From: Armatimonadota bacterium
Lineage (GTDB): Bacteria; Armatimonadota; Zipacnadia; JAUWAU01
NCBI GenBank assembly: GCA_030601885.1
Contig: JAUWAU010000025.1
Span: 23,899 to 87,898 of the forward strand
Length of the DNA stretch: 64,000 nucleotides
Reading direction: 5' to 3'
The notes under the pieces were generated by a model. That model had not been told where the DNA came from and did not search any database. It saw nothing but the letters and a program-made list of their open reading frames with translations. Shown piece by piece: positions 7,860 to 17,172 of the stretch; within the stretch, counting starts at the first letter, position 1; the number at the start of each line of letters is the position of its first letter. The position numbers were made by a program, and so were the translations under genes.

Positions 7860-8396
7860 TCAGCCAGCGGTCAACTCCGCCAGCGCCTCCTTATACACCT
7901 CGAAGTCCGCCGCGCTGAACAGCACGAAGGGCACGAGCGAGATGTCCGTGTGTGCCCGCAGATACTCCATTACTGTCCGCAGCGCGATCCGCGATGCCTC
8001 GGCAACGGGGTATCCGTAGGCGCCCGTGCTGATGGAGGCAAAGGCCACCGACGACAGCCCGTTTTCGGAGGCTACCTCGAGGCTCCGCCGATACGCACTC
8101 GCCAGCAGCTCAGCCTCCCCCTCTCTCCCGCCTCTGTATACCGGCCCGACCGTGTGGATCACGTGGCGCGCGGGAAGTTCCCCACCCGTGGTGATCACCG
8201 CATCGCCGGTCTTGCAGCCCCCGATTGTCTTGCACTCCTCCAGGATCTGCGGCCCGCCGGCTCGATGGATCGCCCCATCAACACCACCCCCGCCGCGCAG
8301 CGACGCGTTCGCCGCATTCACAATGGCATCTGTGTCTTGCGTGGTAATGTCCCCCTGAACCAGTTCCACGGTGGATTGGTTGATCGTCACGCGCAT
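7860..8396 (-). CDS. Macro-domain protein (O-acetyl-ADP-ribose deacetylase type)
   Basis: Starting at ATG 8396, chosen for the GGGAGG site about 8 nt upstream, the protein has 178 residues. It is a single macro domain of the YmdB/MacroD type: VELVQGDITTQDTDAIVNAAN, the Gly-rich GGGGVDGAIHRAGG loop, HTVGPVYRGG and SISTGAYGYP. This family binds ADP-ribose and removes acetyl or mono-ADP-ribose groups. The frame extends upstream to 8522 but lacks a ribosome site and family similarity there. It stands alone, convergent with the arsenic cluster. Confidence 0.92.
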   Translation of the reverse strand: MRVTINQSTVELVQGDITTQDTDAIVNAANASLRGGGGVDGAIHRAGGPQILEECKTIGGCKTGDAVITTGGELPARHVIHTVGPVYRGGREGEAELLASAYRRSLEVASENGLSSVAFASISTGAYGYPVAEASRIALRTVMEYLRAHTDISLVPFVLFSAADFEVYKEALAELTAG

Positions 8397-8610
8397 GGCG
8401 CCCGCCTCCCGGACGAATGCTGCTTGTAGCGATGCTTTGGTTCCTCTTACGCGGTGCGCCACCTGCGCAGCGGCATCGGGGAAGTGCGGGTGCGTGGCTG
8501 AGGTTGGCAGGGCCAGTCGCAAGCGCCAGAGGACGCGCCACCGGGGAGATGCCTACGCCAAACTTCCACTTGCGCCACAGCGTGCGCCGTGCCGCTTATG
8601 GCGAGGGACT

Positions 8611-8796
8611 CTATCTTACGGTGGTCAGTATCGCCGTTCCGATCCCGGTCGCGTCATATCCATGTCCGTGCCGCTGGAGCCAATCTGTCCGCGACCTCGG
8701 GAAACAGCACGCGCACGAGAGAACGATGACTAATGCGGCAAGCATCAGAACAACTCGGCGAAGGGCCCGGCACACGAAAGATTCAGTTCTGGACAT
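8611..8796 (-). CDS. Possible small lipoprotein or membrane peptide
   Basis: 61 residues from ATG 8796, preceded on its strand by GGAGG at good spacing. The N-terminal half is basic then strongly hydrophobic (VLMLAALVIVLSCACC), like a lipoprotein signal (VLSC) or one membrane helix. The remaining 30 residues are polar and unrecognised. The upstream frame to 8850 lacks a ribosome site. Support is only the start site and leader. Confidence 0.4.
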   Translation of the reverse strand: MSRTESFVCRALRRVVLMLAALVIVLSCACCFPRSRTDWLQRHGHGYDATGIGTAILTTVR

Positions 8797-9301
8797 TTCG
8801 CGCTTCCTCCGTCTCACACATATTCTTCCACCTCTGACGCGGCGCTGCACTTGATTGGCGTCACATCGGCGGTCCCGCCCACGCAGCTACCGCAGGCCAA
8901 AACATGGAACAATCCCAGTGTGACCGTCCATCTCGGCGATGGCGATCTGGGAGGAGAGCGTCTCCGCGACCTCCCCCCAGCGGAGGTCTCAGCAGCGCGC
9001 TCGAGCGCAGGCCGCGTAGCGGCTCCGAGTCTATGACCGGAAGACGGTCTTGAAGCACCTTCGAGCATGATGCAGGGCCGAGTGCCCCGACCGTGGAACT
9101 CAAGGGAAATGGGATTGCGCAGCAGCCACGGCCAGCAAGGCGAGCGAGCTGCCCCCCTGACGGCACCGACATATCGTCGTCACCAGACGGGTAAGCGCCG
9201 ACGGCCCGGCCAGATGATGTGTGAGATATTTAACAAATCGGGGAAAACCTCTTTGCGAGAATTGGCAACAAACAATATAGAGCACGAGGAGTCGCCCTGA
9301 G
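8797..9301. other. Intergenic region before the ECF sigma gene
   Basis: About 500 bases with no convincing gene on either strand. Just before the sigma gene there is TTGCGA (9253-9258), 17 bases, then TATAGA (9276-9281), a possible promoter; transcription from it would begin almost at the ribosome site GAGGAG (9286-9291). No structured RNA or tRNA was recognised. Confidence 0.4.
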
Positions 9302-9883
9302 TTGACCGCCTCTCGGGACGCCCGCGACAAGCAAAAGATAGCGTCGTTTCTGAATGGTGACCATTCGGCGTTCGATGCCCTCATAGGCCAGCACAAAGCC
9401 CGGGTGCACACCATCGTGTGCAACATGGTTGGCGATCCGGAGTGGGCGAAAGACGTTACTACGGAAGTACTCATTCAGGTCTACACGTCGTTGGGGAAGT
9501 TCCGCGGGGATTCGACTTTCCGGACATGGCTGTATCGCGTGACCCTTAACGTGTGCCTGATGGAGCTGCGCCGCCGGCGAAGGCAGCGGCCCGTTGAGGT
9601 GCCAGTGACCGAGGATATGAGCGTCGAGGATATGCCCTTCGAAAGGCTGGCTGCCAAGGTGCTGGTCAGCAAGGTCAGGGAGACGCTGGCGCTGCTGCCC
9701 GAAAAGCAGCGGGCTGCCGTGGTTCTGTTCTTCTTCGAGGAACTGAGCTACCGGGAGATCGCCGCCATCCTGCGGATTCCCATCAATACCGTGAAATCTC
9801 GGGTTTTCCAGGGCGTCCGGTCGTTGCGGCACAGGCTGAGAGAGGGGCTCGATCTGGGGGCGACGGAGGGGAGTGCACCATGA
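9302..9883 (+). CDS. ECF-type RNA polymerase sigma factor
   Basis: 193 residues. Region 2 covers about residues 15-90 (FDALIGQHKARVHTIVC, then STFRTWLYRVTLNVCLMELRRRRR) and region 4 about 130-180 (LALLPEKQRAAVVLFFFEELSYREIA, IPINTVKSRVFQG). This is the standard two-domain extracytoplasmic-function architecture. The best-placed start is TTG 9302 with GAGGAG ten bases upstream. The gene overlaps the next by ATGA, and that gene begins with a zf-HC2 anti-sigma domain, so the two probably form a sigma/anti-sigma pair. Confidence 0.92.
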   Translation: MTASRDARDKQKIASFLNGDHSAFDALIGQHKARVHTIVCNMVGDPEWAKDVTTEVLIQVYTSLGKFRGDSTFRTWLYRVTLNVCLMELRRRRRQRPVEVPVTEDMSVEDMPFERLAAKVLVSKVRETLALLPEKQRAAVVLFFFEELSYREIAAILRIPINTVKSRVFQGVRSLRHRLREGLDLGATEGSAP

Positions 9884-12162
9884 GGTGCAGCGCGGCAGAG
9901 AGACGGCTGATACCGCTGCTGTTGGGCGAGCTTGGTGACGCCGACGCGACGCGAGTGCTGGAACATGTGCGCGCATGTCACCGGTGTCAGCACGAGATGG
10001 ACGCGCTGTCGCTGACGATGGACCTGGTGCGCGAGTTGCCGGAGGAGCCGTTCCCGGCGGAAATCGACGCAGAGGTGGCGAAGCGCGTCGCCCGAGCGCA
10101 AGAAGCGCCGGCTCGTCGCGCATGGAGTTGGCAAGCGCGCGCGGCCGCCGTCGTGGTGCCTGCCGTCTTGGCTCTTGGATGGTTCATTTTCCACTCCACA
10201 GCTACCAAGGCCCCGCCCGGCCCGGCCACAGTGGCCTTTGCCTACGGTGAGCCGGTGATATGGCAAGGACAGCGCAAACTGGAGACCGGCCGAGGCACGA
10301 GGCTGGCTCCTGGCGTACGAGTGCTGACCGAGGAGACAGACCGCATCCTTATCAAGCTGGCGGACGGCTCTCAGGCGTTGGTGGACTTCGACAGTTGCGT
10401 GGAAGTTTCCCCCCAGCGCAAGCACGGCACACGGAGCACGAGCCCCGACTTGGTGATCCGTTCGGGCCGCACGTGGGTGTGGAACCCTGGCGACAGTGAG
10501 GGGATGCGGATTGGAGTTCGGGATTGCAGCGTGTCATTGCGAGCGGCCGAGGCGATGCTGGCCGCGGCTACGAGTGACGCCTCCGGAGGCGTCACTCTTG
10601 TAACGCTCCGTGGGCAGTCTGTCGTCAAGCGACGCGGAGAAGAGCGGGCGGTGCCGGAGAAGTGGATCTTCTCCGCCGGGCTCGATGGGCGCTCAGAGAC
10701 CATCCCCGTCCCCGAGCCACGGCTGCGCACACTGCACGTGCAGGGCCGCCTGGGGAGCCACTACGAGGTCTGGAAGCCTCCCGCGTTATCGCGGACCGAT
10801 CTCCTGGAGACTCTGGTCACCCCTCGGATTCGTCTCGGCCTGCGCGTCGAGCCCATTCCGACCCCGGACGGAGGACTGAGGGTCGAGAGCGTTGCGCCTG
10901 GCTCGCCGGCCGCCTCCGCCGGTGTTCGGGCGGGCGACATAGTCCTATCGCTTCGGGGGCGCTCCATTGACTCGGTGGACGAACTGCGTGCCCAAGAGAT
11001 ACTGCTCGGTGCGCGGGATCGTTCCGAGGGGAACGGGCAACTGAGCATCGTGGTCGGCCGCGGAAATGCGCTCCTGCGGCGGCGAGTGGCGCTCGGCGTA
11101 ACCTCAATGGCCGTTGACTGCACTCCGAGAGCGCGCGCGCAGATCGCGAGAGCAGGAGCAATGGTGGCAGCAGGGGACCTGGTTACGGCTCAAGAGACGT
11201 ACCGGGCCGTTCTGCAGCACGAGCGCGCCTGCATGGCCGCTCGGTTCAACCTGGGCCTTCTCGAGGAGTACGAGCAGGACTGGCGCGAGGCGGCCGCGCT
11301 TTACCGGGACGCTGTGGCGGTTGCCCCGGACAACGCGGACATCTGCCTGGCGTACGGACGATCCCTGATGGGAGTGGGCAACATGCGCCGTGCGGCGGAA
11401 GAGCTCTCCCACGCGCTCAGTATACAGCCCGACCTGGCACAAGCCCGGTATCTGCTGGGGCTGAGCTTGCTGTTCGACGGACGGGAGGAAGAATGCTGCA
11501 GGCAGGCGCAACAACTCCGGACCGAGATCCGAGCGGAGGCACTGGCTGAGATCCTCCTCGGTGCCATTGACCATTTCAGCGACGAGAGGGACGCTGCTGC
11601 GGACCACTACCGACGGGCACTTGAGGCGGATCCGTTGAATCTCCAAGCCAGGCTGTGCTTGGGAGCCACGGAATTCGCCGCCGGTCACTTAGAAGAGGCG
11701 GAGCGGCTCTTCCGGCAGGCGTTCGAGCAAGACCACGGCTGCTTCAAGGCTGCCTCCTCCCTCGGCATAGTGTACGGGCAACGCAAGCAATGGCGCAGGG
11801 CAGAGCATTGGTTGCGCCGAGCGCTCGCACTTCGACCGGAATCGGCTGAGGTGCTTAGTAATCTGGGCTGGCTCAACTGTAAAATGGCACGCCTTCTGGA
11901 CTCGCAAGAGCACTATCGACAGGCCGAGCAGTACTATCAAGATGGACTCACGCTTGATCCATTATTGCCCCCTGCCGCACGGGTCGGCTTGGGGATAGCT
12001 CTGCAGCGCCAGGGCCGCTACGCGGAGGCGGCGGAGCAGTACGTGGCAGCTCTGGAGCTGGACCCCAGCAATAGGCAGGCCCGCGATCATTTGGTGGACA
12101 CCTGTCGCTCGCAGAACCAACTCGCCGAAGCCGAACGGATGCTCGTCCACTACTGGCTGTGA
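9880..12162 (+). CDS. Anti-sigma zf-HC2 / FecR-like / PDZ / TPR fusion protein
   Basis: 760 residues. The N-terminus has the zinc-binding anti-sigma pattern H29-x3-C33-x2-C36 plus C3, then one membrane helix at about 87-106. Outside the membrane come a FecR-like beta region (about 120-270), a PDZ domain (about 325-400, LRVESVAPGSPAASAGVRAGDIVLS) and about 8-9 TPR repeats to the end. The cytoplasmic zf-HC2 part should hold the co-encoded ECF sigma (ATGA overlap), while the FecR/PDZ/TPR part would sense ligands or peptides outside. Anti-sigma proteins are usually 200-300 residues; this merges regulator, sensor and scaffold. Domain calls are from visible motifs; the signal is unknown. Confidence 0.82.
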   Translation: MRCSAAERRLIPLLLGELGDADATRVLEHVRACHRCQHEMDALSLTMDLVRELPEEPFPAEIDAEVAKRVARAQEAPARRAWSWQARAAAVVVPAVLALGWFIFHSTATKAPPGPATVAFAYGEPVIWQGQRKLETGRGTRLAPGVRVLTEETDRILIKLADGSQALVDFDSCVEVSPQRKHGTRSTSPDLVIRSGRTWVWNPGDSEGMRIGVRDCSVSLRAAEAMLAAATSDASGGVTLVTLRGQSVVKRRGEERAVPEKWIFSAGLDGRSETIPVPEPRLRTLHVQGRLGSHYEVWKPPALSRTDLLETLVTPRIRLGLRVEPIPTPDGGLRVESVAPGSPAASAGVRAGDIVLSLRGRSIDSVDELRAQEILLGARDRSEGNGQLSIVVGRGNALLRRRVALGVTSMAVDCTPRARAQIARAGAMVAAGDLVTAQETYRAVLQHERACMAARFNLGLLEEYEQDWREAAALYRDAVAVAPDNADICLAYGRSLMGVGNMRRAAEELSHALSIQPDLAQARYLLGLSLLFDGREEECCRQAQQLRTEIRAEALAEILLGAIDHFSDERDAAADHYRRALEADPLNLQARLCLGATEFAAGHLEEAERLFRQAFEQDHGCFKAASSLGIVYGQRKQWRRAEHWLRRALALRPESAEVLSNLGWLNCKMARLLDSQEHYRQAEQYYQDGLTLDPLLPPAARVGLGIALQRQGRYAEAAEQYVAALELDPSNRQARDHLVDTCRSQNQLAEAERMLVHYWL

Positions 12163-12275
12163 GCTCTCATCCCACGTAGTCCTCGAAATTCGATAAAACC
12201 CCCTCGCTGATCCCGGCAACTAATAGTAATAGGGATGTTACACACGTATACGTAATAGGGAGGGGCGCACAGCAA

Positions 12276-13001
12276 ATGACAGGCCAGCACAGGGGAGCCC
12301 AGTATCTACTGTGGCCGGTAGTTCTGATGGCGCTGGTGGTTCTGACGGCGTCGTGGGCTTGCGACGACCCGCCGCCCATCATCATCCTCAGCCCCGGCCC
12401 CGGCGGGATTCTGAGCGGCACGGTCACCATCGAGGCAACGCCGAATGATGATGGCTCGAGCACGAATGCCAATATCGGTTATCCGGGTAACTCGTATGCG
12501 CTCGGGGTCGCATCTGCGCGCCAGGAGACGGCCTCGGCCGCAGGTGTCACGATCTCCCGCGTGGAGTTCATCGCGATGGGAGAGAGCATCGCGTCCTTCA
12601 CGACGCCCCCTTACATCTGCGAGTGGGATACCACGAGCGTGAAGGACGGCCACTGCAACGTGAAGGCAGTGGCGTATGACGGAGATGGTCGTGCACTCTT
12701 CCCACCTGACCGAGTGCGGGTGGTGGTGTGCAATGCCGTGAGGATCGGTCAGCCCGCCAAAGATGCCGTCGTGAGCGGGATGGCCACCATAGCCGGAACG
12801 GTGAAGGAAGGCGTCAAGGTCTCGCTCATCAAGGTATACGTGGGCGGCAAAAAGATCGGCTCGGCAACGGCGTCCCCGTTCTCTCTCCAGTGGGATAGCA
12901 CTACCGTGCCCGACGGGCAGCACTTCCTGAGGCTCAAGGCCTACGACGGGAAGCGCCTCGTGCGCCAGTGCAGAGCGCGGTTCAAGGTCAAGAATAAGTA
13001 G
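12276..13001 (+). CDS. Secreted protein with two bacterial Ig-like domains
   Basis: 241 residues: a hydrophobic leader (about 10-28) followed by two related ~95-residue Ig-like (Big_9 type) modules. Both carry the same pattern: a GTVTIEA/GMATIAGTV strand, a VEFIAMGESI or IKVYVGGKKIG strand, then YICEWDTTSVKDGHCNVKAVAYD or SLQWDSTTVPDGQHFLRLKAYD. Such repeats are common in surface and secreted proteins as spacers or adhesive modules. A Cys at residue 29 follows the leader, but the lipobox is poor. It sits 113 bp after the anti-sigma fusion and may be in its regulon; that is conjecture. Confidence 0.72.
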   Translation: MTGQHRGAQYLLWPVVLMALVVLTASWACDDPPPIIILSPGPGGILSGTVTIEATPNDDGSSTNANIGYPGNSYALGVASARQETASAAGVTISRVEFIAMGESIASFTTPPYICEWDTTSVKDGHCNVKAVAYDGDGRALFPPDRVRVVVCNAVRIGQPAKDAVVSGMATIAGTVKEGVKVSLIKVYVGGKKIGSATASPFSLQWDSTTVPDGQHFLRLKAYDGKRLVRQCRARFKVKNK

Positions 13002-13281
13002 CGCGGCTGCTGTCGGCTCCCGCGAACTGAGCGGAGAGTAGCTCCGCGCCAGGCGCTGTGGAATCGGGTCCGCGCCACGTCTGCTGCGTGGGTGGAATGT
13101 GTCTCTGCGCCCCATGTGGCGGGCGAATCATCACGCGGATTCATTGGGGACGGACCAGGATTCGAGAGAGAATGTAAGTAGTTGCCCGGCGAGCTTAATG
13201 CATTGGTCGTGCTGCAAGAGCTTGAAGCGAGGTGGGGCAGCACTGCAAGCGAAGCGCCGAATGGGCAGCATCGGTTGAATT

Positions 13282-14385
13282 GTGACGCAGTTACAAGCAG
13301 TGTGGCAAGAAGCATCATTGTGGCATCGCGTAGTTGCAGGCATCACCTGCATTGCTGCCGTGGGAGCGATCGCGGCATTGACCGCCACCCACGCACGCCG
13401 CACGCAGAGCGCGCGGCAAACTGCCTCGCCGGCGAGCCAGCTCGCCCGGACACCGTCGGCGCCAGATGACCAATCCCCAGGTGGCATTCGTAAACCCTCA
13501 CTGTCGTTCAGCCCCTACTCGTCGCTCCGGAACGCGGCCACCAGCGATCTCGAGGGGCGCGTCACAGAGGCCATCTCATCGTTCCGGGACGTTGCGCGGG
13601 CACGCGTCCTGGTGCGGCCCGCCATTGAGTCACCCTTCGCCGATAGCGCAAAGTCGGCATCGGCGCTGGTGATCCTTGGCGTGCGCGATGGCGCATACCT
13701 CAGCGGCGATGCCATCGCCGCCATAGCCGAGTGCGCCACGACATCGGGCGCCTCCCTGCAGCAGGTCCGCGTAGTCAGCGAGAGCGGCCAGACGCTTTTT
13801 GGCGCTGGGGCAGTGCAGGTGAACGAACTCGGCGGACGCCAGGAGTCTCCGCTGCGTGCGCCGTCGCCAATGCCGTCGAAGGGGCTCCGCCCGCAAGCGG
13901 CTTCCGGGTGGGCGTTCTCGCTGGCAGCGCTCGCGGGAGGGCTCGCGGTCGGCTTCTGTGCCGGGCTTATGCTGGCCTCGCGGCGCCGCAGAGGACGGCA
14001 GAATGACGAGGCCATAGAGGCACGGCCATCTGAGTCCGCCGCGGCCGCCTCCCACATCGCCTCTACATCCTCCATACTGACGGGACTCACGGCCGACGAA
14101 CTTCTGCTTCTGGTAGCGCACGAGCGGCCAGCCGTCGTGGCCCGCCTGCTCGAAGGCGCCGATGCCTCTGTGGCAGCGGTCGTGCTCCAGGCCCTACCGG
14201 AGGCCAAGCGTGCTGAGGTCACGGCTGTGGCTCAGAGCCGGACGCGACCGTGGCGTGGCGCGCGCGCCGCTCTGCAGCGCGCGGTTGCGGCAAAGCAGAG
14301 CTTACTCGTGAGCCGTGTAGGTGAGGGCACACGTGCGAGCGTTGCAGCGGGAGGTACGCCCGATGGCCCGGCTCATCAAGGCTGA
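13282..14385 (+). CDS. Minimal FliF-like / FliG-like fusion protein
   Basis: 367 residues, GTG start, first gene of the flagellar-type cluster. An N-terminal membrane helix (about 17-35) and a ring-building-like region (about 85-176: VTEAISSFRDVARARVLV ... VILGVRDGAYLSGDAIAAIA ... VRVVSESGQTLFG) match the order of the FliF/YscJ beta-domain. A second helix lies at 209-232. The cytoplasmic tail (about 270-316, LLLVAHERPAVVARLLEGA, VLQALPEAKRAEV) resembles the FliG middle domain. Normal FliF is about 500-570 residues and FliG about 335; here both are shortened and joined, and no FliG torque (C-terminal) domain is seen. The position directly before fliH is where fliF-fliG usually stand. The 280 bp upstream holds no other gene I can support. 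Confidence 0.6.
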   Translation: MTQLQAVWQEASLWHRVVAGITCIAAVGAIAALTATHARRTQSARQTASPASQLARTPSAPDDQSPGGIRKPSLSFSPYSSLRNAATSDLEGRVTEAISSFRDVARARVLVRPAIESPFADSAKSASALVILGVRDGAYLSGDAIAAIAECATTSGASLQQVRVVSESGQTLFGAGAVQVNELGGRQESPLRAPSPMPSKGLRPQAASGWAFSLAALAGGLAVGFCAGLMLASRRRRGRQNDEAIEARPSESAAAASHIASTSSILTGLTADELLLLVAHERPAVVARLLEGADASVAAVVLQALPEAKRAEVTAVAQSRTRPWRGARAALQRAVAAKQSLLVSRVGEGTRASVAAGGTPDGPAHQG

Positions 14386-15139
14386 CGACAGCCGTAACCT
14401 CGCCCACCAGGTCCGGCCCCTTGGGCCGCGCGCGCGCCCATCGGTGGCCATCCGGAGGCGACCACAAACTCGTGTGCACCTGCGCCCTGATGAGGAGAAG
14501 CACCGCAATGCAGAGACTTGGCCCGAGTCATCGGGCCGCACTGACGAAACGAAGAGCTTTGTGGCGCTGCACGGTCCCGAGGGCGTTGAGGCGGCCGATC
14601 TCGCCGCTCGGCAGCTTCCGCCGGCGCCAGATGAGGAAGAGGCGGCGCAGATGGAGCGGGCTGAGTACGCCCGGGAGGCGGAGCGACTCCGGCGCCTGGT
14701 GCAGCGCATTGTGGAGCGAGTGTTGAGTGAGCGGCAGAACATGGTGCATGCAGCCCGAGCACAGATCGTGGAACTCGCCATGGCCATCGCCGAGCGCGTC
14801 GTGCGACAGGCCGTGAGCTGTGACCCTGCGGCTGCTGAACGAGCTGTCACCGAGGCGCTCACGCATGTGCACAGCAGCGAACGAGTGCGTGTGCGGTTGA
14901 ACCCGAGCGACTTGGACCATGTGCGCAATGTGGACCTGGAAACGGCAGCGGGCTTTACAGGCATTGAGCGGCTCCAACTGATCGAGGACGCCGACGTGGA
15001 CGTGGGCGGGTGTGTCGTGGAGACGGAGATGGGGGCGATAGATGGCCGGATCGCGACGCAGCTCGCGCAGGTGCAGCACGCTCTACTTGAGGCGCTCAGG
15101 ACGGGCCGAGTAGACCCGCCCGGCGAATCGGCACTGTGA
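14363..15139 (+). CDS. fliH: FliH-like flagellar export ATPase regulator
   Basis: From ATG 14363 (GGGAGG about 8 nt upstream) the protein has 258 residues and overlaps the preceding gene by 23 bp. After a basic, variable N-terminus comes a charged helical stretch (about 95-150, EEEAAQMERAEYAREAERLR) and a C-terminal FliH/YscL domain: VRVRLNPSDLDHV and IERLQLIEDADVDVGGCVVE. FliH holds the FliI ATPase and docks it to the C-ring and FlhA. Placement immediately before fliI agrees. Confidence 0.82.
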   Translation: MARLIKADDSRNLAHQVRPLGPRARPSVAIRRRPQTRVHLRPDEEKHRNAETWPESSGRTDETKSFVALHGPEGVEAADLAARQLPPAPDEEEAAQMERAEYAREAERLRRLVQRIVERVLSERQNMVHAARAQIVELAMAIAERVVRQAVSCDPAAAERAVTEALTHVHSSERVRVRLNPSDLDHVRNVDLETAAGFTGIERLQLIEDADVDVGGCVVETEMGAIDGRIATQLAQVQHALLEALRTGRVDPPGESAL

Positions 15140-15215
15140 CATACACCTCTGCCCGCGGAGCCGGCGATCGGCAGCCGAACGCGGCCTGCTACTGACAGCC
15201 GATGGAGGACTTGCG

Positions 15216-16649
15216 GTGGCTGCATCACCGGTGTGGAACGGACCCGGGCTTGACTTGGAGCCGGCCTTCAGAGCGGTGCGCGGCGCGGCGCCGTTCCGCC
15301 GCACGGGCCGCGTCCGGCAAGTGGTGGGGCTGGCGGTAGAGTCCACGGGCCCTCATGCGCGAATCGGCGAGGTGTGCTCGATCCGCACCGCAGGGGGCAG
15401 TCACCTAGGCGCCAAAGCCGCCTCGGCGGCGGGGCGAGGCGAGCTACTGGCGGAAGTCGTCGGGTTTCGCGACCGAAACGTGCTATTGCTGCCCCTTGGA
15501 GAGATGGAGGGCATCGAGGCGGGCAGCGAAGTCATCGCTCATGGCAGACCGCTGCAGGTGGGCGTTGGGCCGGGCCTTCTCGGGCGAGTAGTGAACGCCT
15601 TTGGTCAACCCATCGACAACAGAGGCCCGATCCCGGTCGAACGCTTCCAGTCGCTTTCGGGCAGCGCGCCCGGGCCGTTGGACAGGACTCGTGTGACCGA
15701 GGTGCTGGGGCTGGGTGTGCGGGCCATCGACGGACCGCTGACATGTGGCAAAGGCCAGCGGATCGGCATTTTCGCCGGAAGCGGCGTGGGCAAGAGCGCG
15801 CTGCTGGGCATGATCGCCTGTAATACGAGCGCCGACGCGAACGTCATTGCGCTCGTGGGAGAACGGGGCCGGGAGGTACGAGAGTTCATCGAGCGCGACC
15901 TCGGCGATGGCCTGGCGCGTTCCATCGTCGTCGTGGCAACGGCAGAGCAGCCGCCACTGGTCCGCCTGAAGGCCGCCTTCACGGCTACGACGATGGCGGA
16001 GTACTTCCGCGATGAGGGTTGCGACGTGATGTTGATGATGGACTCCATCACCCGGGCAGCCACCGCCCGCAGGGAGGTCGGCCTTGCCGTCGGAGAGCCG
16101 CCAACGACGCGCGGCTACACGCCCTCGGTATTCGCCATGCTGCCGCAACTGCTCGAGCGTGCCGGCACCTCCCGCACCGGTACCATCACCGGGGTGTACG
16201 CCGTCTTGGTCGAGGCAGACGATCTGACCGAGCCCATCGCCGACGCCCTGAAGGCGATACTTGACGGACACGTCGTACTCAGTCGGCGTTTTGCGTCCGA
16301 GGGGCGATACCCGGCCGTGGATGTTCTGGCGAGCGTCTCGCGAGTGATGAACGATATCGTCTCCCCCGAACACACGGCGGCAGCCAACGCCCTGCGCCGT
16401 GTCCTGGCGACATACGCTGAGAACGAGGACCTTATCGCCATCGGCGCCTACCAGCGCGGAACGAATCCCGATATCGACGCTGCGCTGGACCGCATTGGTG
16501 ACGTGCGGCGTTACCTGGCGCAAGGGCTGGATGAGGAAGCTTCGTTTGAGGACTCGATCCGGATGCTGGTAGAGCTGTTTCCCCAGGCCTGCAACGACGC
16601 CCGGGGCAGCACGCTCTCCGGGACACGCTCCACGGCCGGCGAAGCATGA
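15216..16649 (+). CDS. fliI: Flagellar-type T3SS ATPase FliI
   Basis: 477 residues, GTG start with GGAGGA at proper spacing. A full F1-beta-like export ATPase: N-terminal beta domain, Walker A GSGVGKSA near residue 188, IALVGERGREVREFI, Walker B DVMLMMDSITRAA and the conserved EPPTTRGYTPSVFAMLPQLLERAG segment. It energises substrate unfolding and export with FliH and FliJ. Length and motifs are normal, so the ATPase should be active, unlike several degenerate partners in this cluster. Confidence 0.96.
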   Translation: MAASPVWNGPGLDLEPAFRAVRGAAPFRRTGRVRQVVGLAVESTGPHARIGEVCSIRTAGGSHLGAKAASAAGRGELLAEVVGFRDRNVLLLPLGEMEGIEAGSEVIAHGRPLQVGVGPGLLGRVVNAFGQPIDNRGPIPVERFQSLSGSAPGPLDRTRVTEVLGLGVRAIDGPLTCGKGQRIGIFAGSGVGKSALLGMIACNTSADANVIALVGERGREVREFIERDLGDGLARSIVVVATAEQPPLVRLKAAFTATTMAEYFRDEGCDVMLMMDSITRAATARREVGLAVGEPPTTRGYTPSVFAMLPQLLERAGTSRTGTITGVYAVLVEADDLTEPIADALKAILDGHVVLSRRFASEGRYPAVDVLASVSRVMNDIVSPEHTAAANALRRVLATYAENEDLIAIGAYQRGTNPDIDAALDRIGDVRRYLAQGLDEEASFEDSIRMLVELFPQACNDARGSTLSGTRSTAGEA

Positions 16650-16692
16650 GGCGGCCGGCTGAGTCAGCCAGTCATTACGGGAAGCTACAGCA

Positions 16693-17166
16693 ATGCGACC
16701 GAAGCGAGCCGGCCTGGCGAAAGTGCTCGAGCATCGGCGTCGGGACCAACGGCATCGGCAGATCGCCGTCAGCAAAGCGGAGGCACGATTGGCCCGCGCG
16801 TTGCGCTGCGAGCGCGCCGGGCAGCAGCAGTTGCGCGACAGCGTGACCGACTTGGGCTGTGGGGCCAACGACGGTGCATCGCTGCGCATCGCGGGTCGCT
16901 ACGTGACCCATCTGCGCCGATGCCTTCAGGACGAACAGTGGCGCGTGTCGGCCGCGCGGGCGCAGTTGAGACGAGCTCGGGAGCGACTCGTGACCGGGGC
17001 GCGAGAACAGGCGGCCATCGAGCGCCTGCTGGCGAGCCGGCGCCGGGAACGGGAGGCCGATGAGGCCCGTGCCGACCGGGCCATGCATGATGAGCACGGG
17101 GCGCAAGCGGCGCGCCTGCGTACCGCATTGCACCATGAGAACGCCGACGGCCGCCCTGCCGAGTAG
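16693..17166 (+). CDS. fliJ: FliJ-like coiled-coil export protein
   Basis: 157 residues, almost wholly helical and Arg/Ala/Glu-rich, with heptad-like spacing (QLRRARERLVTGAREQAAIERLLASRRRERE) typical of the two-helix FliJ coiled coil. Sequence conservation in FliJ is poor; identification rests on composition, length (~147 usual) and position right after fliI. FliJ is the gamma-subunit-like stalk that joins FliI to FlhA. It ends 6 bp before the next gene. Confidence 0.65.
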   Translation: MRPKRAGLAKVLEHRRRDQRHRQIAVSKAEARLARALRCERAGQQQLRDSVTDLGCGANDGASLRIAGRYVTHLRRCLQDEQWRVSAARAQLRRARERLVTGAREQAAIERLLASRRREREADEARADRAMHDEHGAQAARLRTALHHENADGRPAE

Positions 17167-17172
17167 ATCATA

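Noticed and set aside
8397..8522. Longer N-terminus for the macro-domain protein
   Set aside because: No ribosome site or macro-domain similarity; ATG 8396 has GGGAGG and begins at the conserved domain.
9067..9300. 77-codon frame ending just before the sigma gene
   Set aside because: No ribosome site, odd composition and no similarity; treated as intergenic.
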